45,731 bases of DNA. Source: Ettlia oleoabundans. Its lineage: Eukaryota > Chlorophyta > Chlorophyceae > Chlamydomonadales. Positions 31,588 through 43,725 of this stretch are shown in pieces. Location: positions 1 to 45,731 of the forward strand of contig JAAMXP010000704.1 in the NCBI GenBank assembly GCA_019693395.1, written 5' to 3'. Position 1 is the stretch's first letter. Each line of letters starts with the position of its first letter. The notes below the pieces were generated by a model. That model made no database searches. It was not told the DNA's origin and was given only the letters and a program-made list of their open reading frames with translations. Position numbers and translations under genes: made by a program.

Positions 31588-32114
31588 GACGGGCACTGCA
31601 GCAGCAGCCAATTGCAAAGCCGCTCGCAGTGGGTAAGAGTGGCCAGCGCAACCGCCAGAGCAATGATGCAGCAGGGAAAGCGGATGCGGCAGCAGTGGAA
31701 CAAGTGACCGCAATGAGTAGAGGGTGTAGCAGGGGAAGGAGGCAAGCAGGACGAGAACCAGGTCAAGGCTGCGGGAAAGGGCATTGATGAGTCGACTCCC
31801 AGCCTACGACTCGAATGCCAGGATTTTGAGCTGCCTCCCAAACTAGTGTGGTAATCTTCCTGCTCAATTGTTGCTCCTCGCTGCATTGTGCCGTTACCTT
31901 GTTCCCAAGTTTCAGTCGATGACTAGAGGGTAAAAAGGACAGCAGGCGGGAACAATTAGCACAGGCGCAGCGGCACTATGGCCGAGGAGCCCACTCAGGG
32001 CACAGAACCATTTTGGGCTGGCTGTACAAACATTCTGGCAGTGACTTACACAGTGCAGCAGTGCAATATACTGCTTCCTTGCCAAGATGTGGTGTCACGC
32101 TGAGCATGCAAAGC
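31588..32114. other. Intergenic region between convergent genes
   Basis: This is the 3' flank of GT90 (plus) and of the VASt-DysF gene (minus). A minus-strand TGTAA lies at 32046-32050. No coding signal was found. Confidence 0.5.
32046..32050 (-). other. Putative poly(A) signal TGTAA of the VASt-DysF gene
   Basis: TGTAA on the minus strand begins 65 bases beyond the stop codon at 32115, a typical distance. Confidence 0.45.
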
Positions 32115-35100
32115 TCAGCGGTGGGCCACCAGGTGCAGCGCGTCAGCCGCTGTTGCTGCGGTTGTTTTGACGGTTTCCTCATTTCCACCTCCCAGCCCTG
32201 CCACAGCTCCTGGCTGCTGCTCCACTGCAGCGCTGCCTGATGCCTGATGCTCCGGTGGATCCTCCTCTACTTGTGCTACCAGCGGAGACGCGGCTACCCC
32301 GGGGTTGTTGAGTGCCAGTGGCGCATCCTCCTCATGGGCCATGCCACCCAATGCAACACCCTGCTCCCCAGTGCCACCACTGCCTATAGCAGCTTCTTCC
32401 TCATCGCCAGCAAAGTCCAGCGTGTCATCCCTGCCAGTGGCGGAGGCTGCTTCATCTAGCTGTGCAGGCAGGGCAGCTGCGTGCACCTTGGCTAATGGCG
32501 CTTCGTCTGCTCTGCCAGCCTGCTGGTCCGGCTGTGCTGGCAAGCTGTCCTCGCTGCCCTGCATTGGCGCCTTCTGCTGTTCTGCCTCCTGCTCCTGCAC
32601 TGCCGGTAGCTGGCTGCCACCCACATCCACCGCCTCTGCCAGCTCAGGCTCTGCAAGCTCCGGCTTGAGTTCCAGCACCTCTGCCTCCGGCTGTGCCTCC
32701 TCGCCTCCCTCTCCTACCGCAGCCTCCTGCACCCCACCCTTGACCTCCTCCAGGGGCGGACCAGAAGGCGGGGCAGAGTGCGCTGAGTTGCGCTCAAACC
32801 CACGCAGCTGCTGTGAGGGCGAGGCGAGCTGGTCGCTGCCGCCAACGCCATCAAAGCTGAGCCCGCCCGCCAGCGTGTCAGACCCAGCTGCGGCACTTGG
32901 CTCAACAGGGACTGCGCTGCTGCTTCCCGGCAGGCTCAGAGAGACCGCCGTCTCAACAGAATCACTGCTATCCACCTGCAGCGGTGCAGCCGCAGCTGAA
33001 GGCTGCCATGCCTCGCCCTCACCCTCGCTGCTACCGCTTCCTGCCGTAGCTGCTGCTCCAGCAGACACCTGCTCGCCTTCTTGTTCATCTACCCTAGCTG
33101 CAGCCACTTGCTGCCCTTCGCCCGGTGTGGCCTCCTGCACCTGCATTCCAGGCAGCGGTTGCAGGTCAGCGGCACGGCCAGCCATCTGCTCTTGCTGCCC
33201 TGGCCCCTGCCCGGCTGTGCGGATGCTGCCGGTGCTGCTGCTGCGGCTGCCAATCTGCTGGGAGAGAGCTTCCTGGATGTTGGTCTCAACCTTGTCCCGG
33301 GCAATCACCTGCAAAGGCAGTGGTTGCGGCAGAATCAGAATGAGCGGGCACACCTGCAGGACCCCAGCGGTCAGCAGCCGTTACGGCCAACAACTAGCCG
33401 CGGTGCGTGGCGGTAACAACATGCCTTTGGAACAACTGCATCGTAGTAACTCGAGGTTAGATGCAGCTCCTGCCCGCCATTGTGCCCCACCTGCGCAAAC
33501 ATGCTCTCCACCACAGTGCGCACATCGAGCGTATTGTCTATGCCGCTGCCCCCTGCGCCACCAGCTGCGCCGTCGCCCTCGTTAGCAGCCTGATCTGGTG
33601 CAGCCTCTGCTGCAAGGGGCGGCACAGCGCTGGTGCTGGCGTCGCTCTCTCCCAGTGTGCCTTCTTGCACTGCTGCTGCCACTGCCCCAACTGGCACGCC
33701 GCCCTCCACTGCTGCCACCCAGCTGCTGTTGTCTTGTGAAATGGTAGTGGTGCGTGGCTGTGCCGCCAGCTCAAGCGGCACACGGGTGCGAATCCAGCGG
33801 CGGCGACGCACAAAGTCACTGCAAGCAAGTGCGCCGCGGCAATTTGGTAAGAAAGGCTGGGAGTCCCGTCGGCGCGCAGCTAGGCAGATGTGAGGTAGCC
33901 GCAAAGCTATGCCGTGCAACAGAAGCAGGTAGCAGCTATGGATAGAGGTTTCCGCAGGGACGAGTAGGTGACACGGCTCCCACCTGATCTTCTTCTTGCC
34001 ACTGTTGGGCTGGAACGGGTGCTTCACATACCCAAAGTCCAGCCCTGAAGCAGGAACACCAGGCAAGTTGGGAACCCAAAAGCAGTAATGATTGGCGGTG
34101 ACAGCAGGCAGCAAACTCAAACCGTCAGATGCAACAGCGTCAGGAGGCAGGCATCATGAAAAGTGTTTTGTTGATTGGCATCCACATATGGCGCTTGTAT
34201 GACTTTTGTCAATTCACATGCAGGTTGTGTGAGATGACGAAGAACACAATCCCACGCATTGCAGACTACGACCATTCAGGCAGCAGGCTCTCACCGTAGG
34301 ACCAGCCCTGGCTGTCACAAGCGTCGATGATCTGCCCGCTGAGGTCAATGTGCCACTTCTCCTCGCACCACTGCCAGCCCTGCTTGCGCAGCAACACAGG
34401 CACGGCTTGTCAATAACCCAGCATGGCAGCCAAGGCTGTCTCAGAACACTTACACACATGGGGCTGCCCCTGCCCAGAGTTCAAAACCCAGGATGCGGTC
34501 CCAAAGCAAAGCCCATGGTGGCAAGCAGCAGCTGCTTATCTGCTCAAGGTTCCAGGACCGCCTACCTCTGGCAGCGGCGGAGCAATGGCCTGGAAGTCGG
34601 GACTGGTCAGCAGCGGGAAGTTGTCGTGCTCCCGGCGGCTCCAGTGGTTGACCTGTGATCAGCAACAAGCACCGAGGCAGGCCAATACGGATATGGGAGC
34701 AGACCGGGATATGGCCATGGCCCAACGAAGAGAAGTGCCAAGCAACAACTGCTTGAGGGCAAGGCAGTGAACGATTCAAAGCGCAGCCCAGGTGTTGCCA
34801 GCAGCTCACCTTGTCGGTGGGCAGGAAATGACCCTGCAGTGCAACAGGCAGGGAAAAAATATACAATGGGTCCATGGCCATGCTGGGCACTTGTCAAGGC
34901 GGTTGGGAGGACATTGTGCGACGTTAAACTGCTGAATACAAAGCCATCTGCTACGATGAGCAGGTACGAAGCATGCTGCAAGTTCATCGGTCCACTCACC
35001 GGCCAGGTGTGGCCCCATCCCCGGAAGGGCTGCAGCAACACAGGGACAGCATACGGCCCTATCAGCAAGCAAGCAGGCAAAGTGGCAACGGAAGTCAGAC

Positions 35101-38100
35101 TGGCTGTAAGCATCAGTTGCTACTCCTTGGAAGAGTAAAGGTCGAAGGGTGAAGGAATGGCGGTGCTGCTTCCAAGAGACTCAACCTAAACAGAGAGCCA
35201 GTCCTACCAGCATCAACCGGGGCTGCCCATGCATGCTGTCACTCAAGAAGCAGACCCTGCATCAACCTCATGGGATTGGGGCTCACTTGCAGGCGCTGAT
35301 TCTCAAACAGCTCCTCGATCACCGCGCTGGCCGCCAGCCCTGGTGCCAGGTGGGCGGGCATGGAGGGGCGGAACTCACGCTGGGCCGCAGTGGGACTGCA
35401 GGCAGGAGTCAGTAGCTTAATAGGCGTGGCAGGGCCTGCCGGATGGAGGCATGCAGCAGAATGCCGCCGCCAAGCAATGGGCGGGGCCACAACACAGTAG
35501 CTGCAACTGGGGGCCTAATACTGAAGGGGCGCATGAGGGTCAGGGAAGCACCATTGCCGCGTGTCAGGCAAGCAGGCTGACGGGGCCGCGCAGTGGCAGC
35601 ACCTGAGCATCTGGTCTGGTGACAGCACCCCCACTTCCGCATCCCCGCTCTTGCGCTGCACAGGGATAAGGCACGTTCAACTTGCTAGTAACTGGGCAGG
35701 ATTAATCACTGTGCTCCACTGCTTACACGACACAGGCTGCTACTTTGGGAACTGGCTGCCAGGCATGATGTGAACTGCAACAAGGGATGCAGGGCTTCAG
35801 CAGGCCGCTGCACTCACCTCACGCGGCGAGGCTGGCTGAGCATTGGGTGACAGAACATCCCGCAACTTCTTGGCAAATGAAGTCATGGAGGATCCTGCAG
35901 GGGCAGCAGCAGGTGTGGGCACATCAGCTGTCTCATGTGGGCACCAGCAGACGCGATGGATAGGCGGCAGCTTGAAGCTTTGGCAACAACTTTTATTAGG
36001 TGCAGGCTGGACTTTCATGCACGCAGGAACGTGAGCCCTGCCAAACCGCCATCAATCCTTCCAGCGTGCGATGCAGAAGAGCGAGCGACGGGCAGCCCAA
36101 CATGGATCAACAACTGCCGCTCTGTGGATGCACCTACCCGACGCCATGACGCCGCCAGACGCCCGCTGCTCGGGCGAGGGAGACACGTCGCGGGGCGGCG
36201 ACATGGTGGCACCAGGAGGCAGGTAGCTCGCCAATGTGCCGCCCGGCGGCGAAAATGAGCCTAGGTCAGATAGCCCAGCACCCAGAGATTCCCCAAGGGC
36301 TAGTGCTGACGTTGACTCGGACAAGCTGCGGGGCACGGCCAGCGGGGATAGTGCTGCGGGGGTGGCACCAGGCCTAGCAGAGGTGAGACGTGCGGGAGGC
36401 GGAGGTGAGCCTGGAATGCTGCTCGAGATGCTTCCATCAGCGGCGACCGGCTGGCTGCCGTCCTCTTCATCCTCACTGAAGGCGCTGCATGGAATGGGGT
36501 GGGGTAAACGGGCGTAAGGCCCAGGTGATGGACTGTGCATTTGCCAGCCCCAGCCCCACTCAGTAGCTTCCTACGGCTGATCTGCCTGCCCTGTAGCTTG
36601 TCCATCGCCCATCGACATATGCAGCTTCAGGAGAGAAACGCAGTGGATGGATTGAAGGCAAGGAGGTAAGGACAGGGCACAGCAGGGCAGTTCGGCTGTT
36701 TGCCTACCCGAGCGGGGTGGCGGCATTGCTTGATGCCAGCAGCCCCTCAGCAAGGGGACCCACAGCGGTGGGAGGGGAGGATGGCGCGCTGGCAGTTCCT
36801 GCAGAGGTTGGAGAACATAGTCAAAGAAGGGAGATTACTTTGCAGCAGGCAAGACACATGCATTACAGATGTGCAAGAAAAGCAATAGCCATACGCAAAT
36901 TCCTTGTTACTGATCATTTCGTATTTGATCCCACCTGAGGCAGCCGCAATGGCCCCAGCAGCCAGCGCTGCTCCTGCAACGGCGGCAGCGGCAGCTTGGT
37001 CATCCCCCGGACCGCCCCTCCTGGTGCGGCTGGAAGTAAAGGCGCCCTGCAGCACACAAGTGGAACACACACAACCCATGTGGGGCAATCCAGGATAAAA
37101 GGTTGCAAACAGTTCAGCTTGTGTCCTGGCTGTATTTGACTCTTCACCGCACACCATACTCCTGGCAGATTCAAGCCTCCAGCAAAGCCTCCCGCTGCCT
37201 CCCAGCTGTGGGCGAATATACAGATCCCTCCTCACCGAGAGGGACTTGGTGAAGCCCTTCATGAATGAGGCACCCTGCTGCCTGCTGGCCGCCATTGCAG
37301 ATGCCGCCTTCTCTGCTGCCACCACTCCTGCCTGCAGTGCACCAATGCTGGGACCCTCTTCGGTGGCTGCCCTTGAAACAGTGGGGCTCAATGCCCGCGC
37401 CTGCACGGGGAGCGCAGCACGGCATGAACAAGGGGCCAGCAGCAGCGGGTGAGGGGAACAGGCAGGTCGTCAAGGGCAGCAGGTTGACAATCACTGATGT
37501 TTTACTTCACGGGGCGATACATGCATTTCCCCATGTGCCCGCCCCTTGGGTGCTTGCACGCTTCATTTCTGCTGCCTACTTGGCAATAAACTTCAATCAT
37601 GCAATGCAATGACATGCCTGGTGGCCTGTCAACATGACAGTCGCATTTCCTAACGCACCTGTGCTGCTGCGATGGCCTCTGCATATCCCTCGTACTTTAT
37701 CCCCGCAGACTCAGCCTCCTCGCTCTTCATCCCACTCGTCACGGAGGCTGGGCTGCCACCAGAAGCACCAGCCACCTCGTCACCACCGCCACTGCCACTG
37801 GCAGCATTCATTGCCGCTGACCCCGGACTGGCAACTTGCTGGCTTGCGGGTGGCGCAGGCAGCATGCCAGCCAGCCTGTTGATCAACAGGCGCACTGTGT
37901 AGAAGATGAGGCAGGACAGCAGCACCTCCTGCATGCTCTCAGGCACGTCCACCAACTGCAGGTGGATTGGGGAAGATGAGGGGGCATATGGGAATGGCAT
38001 AGGAAGACCCTTTGTAACAGAAATATGGCTATCTAGTAAGTGATACTCAGCAGCAGGAAGGCATCCTCACCTTCAACAGGTAGTGAGTGATGATGCCAAT

Positions 38101-39823
38101 GGTGTCCTTAGGGTGCGCCGACGCATGCTTGATGAAGAGCAGCATGTCAACCACTAGGCGCAGCGCGCTAAGGAGGAACAGCGCACCCAGTGCCGCGAGC
38201 AGCACTTGCCGCTCAAGCAGATGCCCCACAGCGGGAACAGCAGCCGCCAGCCGGGCATGCAAAAACGCGGCCCAGGGGTCAAGGTGGCGGCATGCAGCCG
38301 ACCCAATTACTGCCTCCAGCAGGCCGGCGGGCGCCAATGGTGCCACTGCAGCGGCAGTTTCCACCGGGGGGGCGCCGTCAGCGGGGGCGGCAGCCGCCTC
38401 GGGAGCCGCGGCACCAGTGCCAGCTGATCCTGCCGCCTCCAGCGCATCAGCTGCCTCTCTGACTGTTGTGTACTGCTCCAGCACCTTTCGAAGTGCCTCG
38501 AAGTTCTTGCGCTGCCCGTCCCGTGCACCTGCAGGTTGAAAGGAAGGTGCTTGAGGGCATCGCAAACAAAAGAACCAGCATGGTAGATTCACATTACCTC
38601 GCCGCTAGCGTTCTTGATACAATGCACACGAGATTGCAAGCCCTCACCGTTGAATCACCCGCACACCCGACCAGTCACCCACCCACCCTTGTCAATCATA
38701 GCCTTGATGAATCCGTTAGGCTTGACGATGAACAGCACCACGGTGCGGATGGAATACTGGGTGCGACCGTCGGGCAGCGCAGTCAGGCTGCTCATCACTA
38801 CAGGCCTGCGGAAAGGGTCAGCCAAACGAAGAAACACACGAGCCAACTATAATATTAGTCACATGATGGCGGCGGTACACAGACGGCAAGTGCCCAAGGT
38901 AGAGCAAAAGAGTGGCATACAATGTGCGCGATGCTAGCAGCTGACAGCATGGCAGCATGCACCACAGCAGCGCCACGGCGGCACAGCGGAGATCTCTCAG
39001 GGCAGTAGCACCGTCCCCCACCAGTGCCTCACCAGCCGCACGCACCTGAACTTTTCGCCGTGCATGGCGGTGGTGAGTATGGTGGTGAGCACGCGGTAGC
39101 TGGTGCCGGGGTTGGCCTCCAGCAGGCGGAACAGCTCCTCATTACGGTACTGCATACATTTATACAGCATGCAGTACACACATCAGCGCATGAGCAATCA
39201 ACTGAGGTGCCTAGCTCGCTATCAACGGTGCCTGTCAGCGTAGTGCCGCAAACCCTTCCAGCAAAACCGACTACCAACCTGATGATGCAACCACCACAAA
39301 AACGCAAAACACACGATGCTTTGCTGCACGCAGGCGCCCTGTCATTGAGATACGGGGTTTGTTGATCGCGCACACCTTTGAGCCCATCATGGTGCCTGAG
39401 TAGGAGGCGCGACGCAACATACCCGGCTTGAGCGCAGCGGAGTCACGCAGTGGCGGCGGCGTGGGGCCCACTGCCGCCGCCTGCACCGCCTCAGCGCTTT
39501 CCACCCAGGCCGTGGTGCTGTACTCTTTGTTGCTAGCCGCCTCATTGAAGGCTTTCTGCGTGGGGTGGTTGAGCCCACCGGTGGGGCAGAGCAGGCTGAG
39601 TGCTGAGCAAGCAGTTTGCCACCAAGTTGACGGCAACATGTAGCAAAAAGCGAGACACCCTGGCTATTGGTCCATGATTGCTCACCCTGAGTTCAGTGAG
39701 GCCCCCATAGAGCAGCAGGAAGCACTCGTCCACTGGCAGGTCCAGCACCACATCCAACAGCAGCTTGCCCTCCTCTCCATCCGGCCACACCGGCCACCTG
39801 GTGTCAAGCTCAACAGCGGCCAT
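32115..39823 (-). CDS. VASt domain, membrane and dysferlin/peroxin-domain protein
   Basis: Twenty minus-strand exons hold one frame for 1352 residues: 39823-39686, 39555-39376, 39149-39046, 38805-38687, 38528-38071, 37955-37659, 37400-37236, 37046-36935, 36798-36708, 36484-36138, 35894-35818, 35655-35603, 35395-35287, 35029-35000, 34833-34810, 34652-34566, 34379-34295, 34044-33984, 33818-33491 and 33308-32115. Residues 20-190 form a VASt (StART-like) domain: LLLDVVLDLPVDECF; YSTTAWVES; LRRASYSG; HGEKFRPV; FIKAMIDKGARDG. Two hydrophobic segments follow (LLAALGALFLLSALRLVVDM; VLLSCLIFYTVRLLI). After a Ser/Ala-rich linker comes a DysF domain: GWGHTW, GHFLPTDKVNHWSRRE, WQWCEEKWHIDLSG, DSQGWSYG, FVRRRRWIRTRVP. 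The last 400 residues are acidic and Gln-rich. VASt domains carry sterols at ER contact sites; DysF occurs in Pex30-type ER-shaping proteins. No GRAM domain was found. An alternative start is ATG 39844. Confidence 0.82.
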
Positions 39824-40779
39824 CCACCAACAGGCCTGCCACATTCACAAAACGCGGTGACAAGTCTTCATCGAAGCGGACGTTGTATAAGCGAGGGCCA
39901 AACAGTTTGGCTGCCAGGGTAGGGCACTGGGCGAGAGCAGTGCAGGTATCAGGTACGCGACTGGCGGGGCGAGGTGCGCCGCCCAACGAGGTGACGCTCG
40001 GCGCGACAGCGCTGTACCAAACCTCACCCGCTACAAGCCACACTCTTTGCGTCTGTTCAAGAACCGTGCGACAGCCTGAAGAGCCGACCAGTCGACATAT
40101 AACGCGCCAACGTGTGTGCCAGCCTCGCCACGCGCTACGCCCACGTCAATGACTGTGACCAAGATGCTCGAAAGCAGAGCTGAGTGGTGACGGTTTGGAA
40201 GAACCATGCCCAGCTGGCACCGGTGGCGAGCTGGCAGCCCCCCGGCATGTCCAAGTAGGGGTTGTGCTTGGGGCGCAAGGGGTGGCATATTGCTTAACAA
40301 CACTCACTGATGCTGTTGTCAATGACAATGTTGTGTCTGCACTGGAGTTCGTCAGCGACACTGTGCCCCGTGCCGTCTTGCTCACGGTTCCCAGCCCGCC
40401 CACACAGTGCAGTGTGCCGGAAGCAGTTGGGCCACATTATGTGAGCCAATAGTGCAGCGCTATACCCTGGAATTTCCTACGGTGTTCTTTGCGGTGAAGC
40501 CCTGTGGCACGCGGCGACACATCGGCAACCGTCTGCCAATCTAGCGCTGCCGCCGCAAGCGCATGCTGGGCATGTGTGACACATGGGCATGACTGGATGA
40601 CACATGGGAGCTGCAGCCGGCAGCTATTTGAGCTGCTGCACATTGATACAACTCAACCAAATTGCCTCTGTGCGGGGGTTCTGAGGATAGCTTGCGCGCC
40701 TGCATACAGAGCCACTGAATGGGCACCAGCTGCAGCGCTATCATTCCGGTGGTTTAGTGCTCTTTCACTGGCATCGACT
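39824..40779. promoter_or_regulatory. Divergent promoter region, VASt-DysF / SLC35F
   Basis: This is the upstream region for both divergent genes. A minus-strand open stretch (about 39930-39816, including AAKLFGPRLYNVRFDEDLS) looks protein-like but is out of phase with the VASt exon and ends in a stop; no splice join was found. On the plus strand the frame of the transporter is open upstream to 40504, with another in-frame ATG near 40597. Confidence 0.35.
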
Positions 40780-43212
40780 ATGGCTAGAGAAACGGTGCAA
40801 GGCGCCCTGCTGGGCCAGCTGCTGGCTTTCATTATTGCGCTCACAGCTGTCTGCAGCACTAGCCTGGCCCAACAGGTCCGGACAGCGTTTTGGTGTCCCC
40901 AAGGCTAAACACTGCGCTTGCAATGAAGGAGAGTGCACGCCACCCAAGGCTCCCACCTCGCTGCCACAATGCCTCCCGCCACCCCTTAGTGCCCCTTCAC
41001 TGTTGGCCTCCTGTTGTGGGCACCACAATTGGTGCTGTGCAGGGCTTCTCGGTGCCCACTCTCCAAAGCAGCCTTAACTACCTGCTGCTAGGAGTGGTGT
41101 ACACAGCACTGCATGTGCGGGCAGTCGGCTGGCGGCTCAAGTGTCGGTGGTGGGCCTATGCCTTGCTGGCATTACTCGACGTCGAAGGGAATTTTTGCCT
41201 GGTGCTGGCCTACCGCTACACCTCGCTCACAAGGTTTGCATGACTGTGTGATTTCATTGTAGTGCAAGGTGCAGGGAGGATGAGTTGCAAGCCTAAGTAG
41301 TGGCGGTGGCGGAACTTCACCACTGTAGTGGTATTGCCGACCCTTCCAACACATTTCCCCAGCCACCCCGCCCGCCATGCTGATTTGCGCAAGTGCACCT
41401 CGTTGCTGCCCGCAGCGTCACTTTACTGGACTCATTCACAATTCCATTGGTGGTGCTGCTGTCTGCCGTTCTTCTGGGAGCAACCTTCCGGCGTGGCCAT
41501 TATGGCGGCGCCGCTGTGTGCATCGCGGGCTTAGCGCTGCTGGTGGCCACAGACCGCAGCAGCACGGGTAGCACAGGCGCCGGCGGCAGCGGCAAGGCAG
41601 GCCCGGGGCAGCCCAGCAACCCGCTCCTGGGCGATGGGCTGGTGCTGCTGGGGGCCACGCTGTACGCGCTGTGTAACGTGCTGCAGGAGTGGCTGCTGGG
41701 TGAGCTCAGCTGCCGTTGTACGTTCCTGCCGCTGTGCGGTGCCTTTGCCCCTGCGTGCACGTGCACTGGCCCCCATGGCCGCTGCAGCTGGCGGCAGGCT
41801 GCTGATGCCGTCACTGTTACAAGTCTTGCATGCTACATGAGTGGTGTGGCAACGCTGTCCGCTTCTTTCCACGCACTCAACAAACACTCTGTCCAATACA
41901 GCCAACCACCCAACCACGCATGGATCTCCTCCCTCATTCCCCATAGCAGCCCCTTCATCTGGCTGCCCCCCACCCCTCATCACCCACATGGTACTCTGTT
42001 CTCCCCCAGAATTATGGGCCTTCAACCCACCCGCACCACCCATACCTCACCGCCACACCCCCCCATGCAGGTGACGTGCCGGTACACGAGCTGTTGAGCA
42101 TGCTGGGCATCTTTGGCTGCCTGTGGAGCGCCGCACAGGGCCTCCCGCTGGAGCTTTCCACTCTGCAGGCCGCAACTTGGGTGCCCTCTGTGGCGCTGCC
42201 CTTCTTGGGCTTTGGCCTCTGCATGTTTGCCTTCTACTCGCTCGTGCCTTTCGAGCTAAAATGGGGCGGCGCAGCGATGCTCAACATCTCACTGCTGGCG
42301 TCCGACCTATGGGCCGCCGCCGCACGATACCTGTTTTTCGGTGCGTGCTGGCGTGTGTATATGCATGTGTTGCCTTCGTGAGCTATGCATGTGTGCATGT
42401 GGTATGCATGTCACTGCTGTGGAAGGTTGCCTGTCAAACAGTTGGAACTGCCATTTGGCGCAGCGAGGCCGACCACCCACCCCTGGGCAGCGTGCCGCCA
42501 GTGCTTACCTGCTGGCAAGCAGGCTGCAGGCAGTGGCCTTGCATTAGCCTTCCGGTCTCTGCCTTGCGCCATCTTCGCAGCAGGCGAGGCCTGGCACCAC
42601 ATCTGCGCCCACTGCACTTGCTCCTAATCCCCCTGCTAGCCAAGCACCCTGCTGTCCCCTTCACTCGTCGCTGCAGGCGGCTTCCCCGGCAATAGCCTCG
42701 CCTTCTTCCTGGCCTCCCTCCTGATTGTGGCAGCCGGCATCCTGCTCTTCACGCTGGCTGGCGATGTAGAGACAAAGCTGGGAGCTGGCGCCGCCACTGC
42801 AGCAAGCGTGCTGCCCGTACTGCACCACAGCCAGTACCGCCCGGTACCTGGTTCTGAACGACGTCCTCTGCCCAGCCTGAGCAGCAAGAACGCTCAGGAG
42901 GCTTTGCAGGCAGTGCAACGGCAGAATCAGCAGGTTCAGCAGCAGCAGGAAAGCTGGCAGCAGCGGCAGCAGTGGGGCGGCACACAGGTGAACCCCTTTG
43001 ATATTGCGGCACTAAGCCAGCGTGGCAGTGGCACAGCAGCAGGCTTCATGCCCCTACCAGCCACAGAAGAGCCGTGGGGGCCAGGGCAGCAAGCAGCAAG
43101 CAGCGCACACCCAGGCTCCCCAACAGCGTTTAAGACCGCAGGGGCGCCCGCTGCAGCAGAGGCATGTGACAATTTGGTAACACGCTCCTCACTAGAAATG
43201 GAGCCCCGTTGA
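40780..43212 (+). CDS. SLC35F-type (DUF914) solute transporter
   Basis: Exons 40780-40875, 41043-41233, 41416-41699, 42071-42340 and 42677-43212 encode 458 residues. It belongs to the drug/metabolite transporter superfamily, with about ten membrane helices. Family landmarks in order are LLGQLLAFIIALTAV; VPTLQSSLNYLLLGVVYTAL; WAYALLALLDVEGNF and LVLAYRYTSLT; SVTLLDSFTIPLVVLLSAVL; a GDGLVLLGATLYALCNVLQE helix; ELLSMLGIFGCLWSAAQGLP; and NSLAFFLASLLIVAAGILLF. Human SLC35F1/F2/F6 and plant DUF914 proteins share this pattern; substrates are mostly unknown. The Gly/Ser loop GSTGAGGSGKAGPG and a C-terminal tail of about 150 residues with a Gln-rich coiled stretch (QRQNQQVQQQQESWQQRQQ) are longer than in the family. 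ATG 40780 was chosen because the first helix follows it directly. Confidence 0.9.
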
Positions 43213-43725
43213 CCGCAATCAACTTGGCTGGGACAGATTGCGTTAATACTTGCTTGCTAAGAAATTCTTGGTGTTATGAAGTAACCACAACGCTCCTGAC
43301 TCTGGCACAGCAGTAGCTGCGCAACAAACCAATCAGCGCAGGGGTGAAACGCTGCGACGCGGTGGCCACTTCCCCCTAAGGCATTCTGCTGTGCATGCCT
43401 TGTATTAACATGAGATGCTATGCAGCAAGGCGGAACATTAACATTGGGTATCAGAAGCTGAAGGCATGAAAACGCTGAGGACTGCACAAATGGGGCAGCT
43501 GGGGGTAAGGAGACGAAATCAAAACCTTTGCAGGCATGTCACAGGCGCGTACAGGTGAGTAGACTAGGTGTTTGCACTTTATTCAAAATCTTGCTGATGG
43601 ATGCCACTGTGCGCTGTCTGTGGCACATTCCACAACAGACCGATACACACCAACTGGACTTGTTGGGGTTGGGCCCCCTCGACCGTCAGCAGCCGCTTGG
43701 TACTTGTCCAGCAGCGAAGCGGGAC
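43213..43725. other. Intergenic region between convergent genes
   Basis: This is the 3' flank of the SLC35F gene and of the AVT gene. No TGTAA signal or coding segment was seen. Confidence 0.45.

Noticed and set aside
32305..33585. 426-codon plus-strand open frame
   Set aside because: It is antisense to the acidic tail and next intron of the VASt-DysF gene. Its Ser/Ala/Cys/Pro-rich translation is what the complement of GCA/CAG/GAG-rich coding sequence yields; no domain or splice context.
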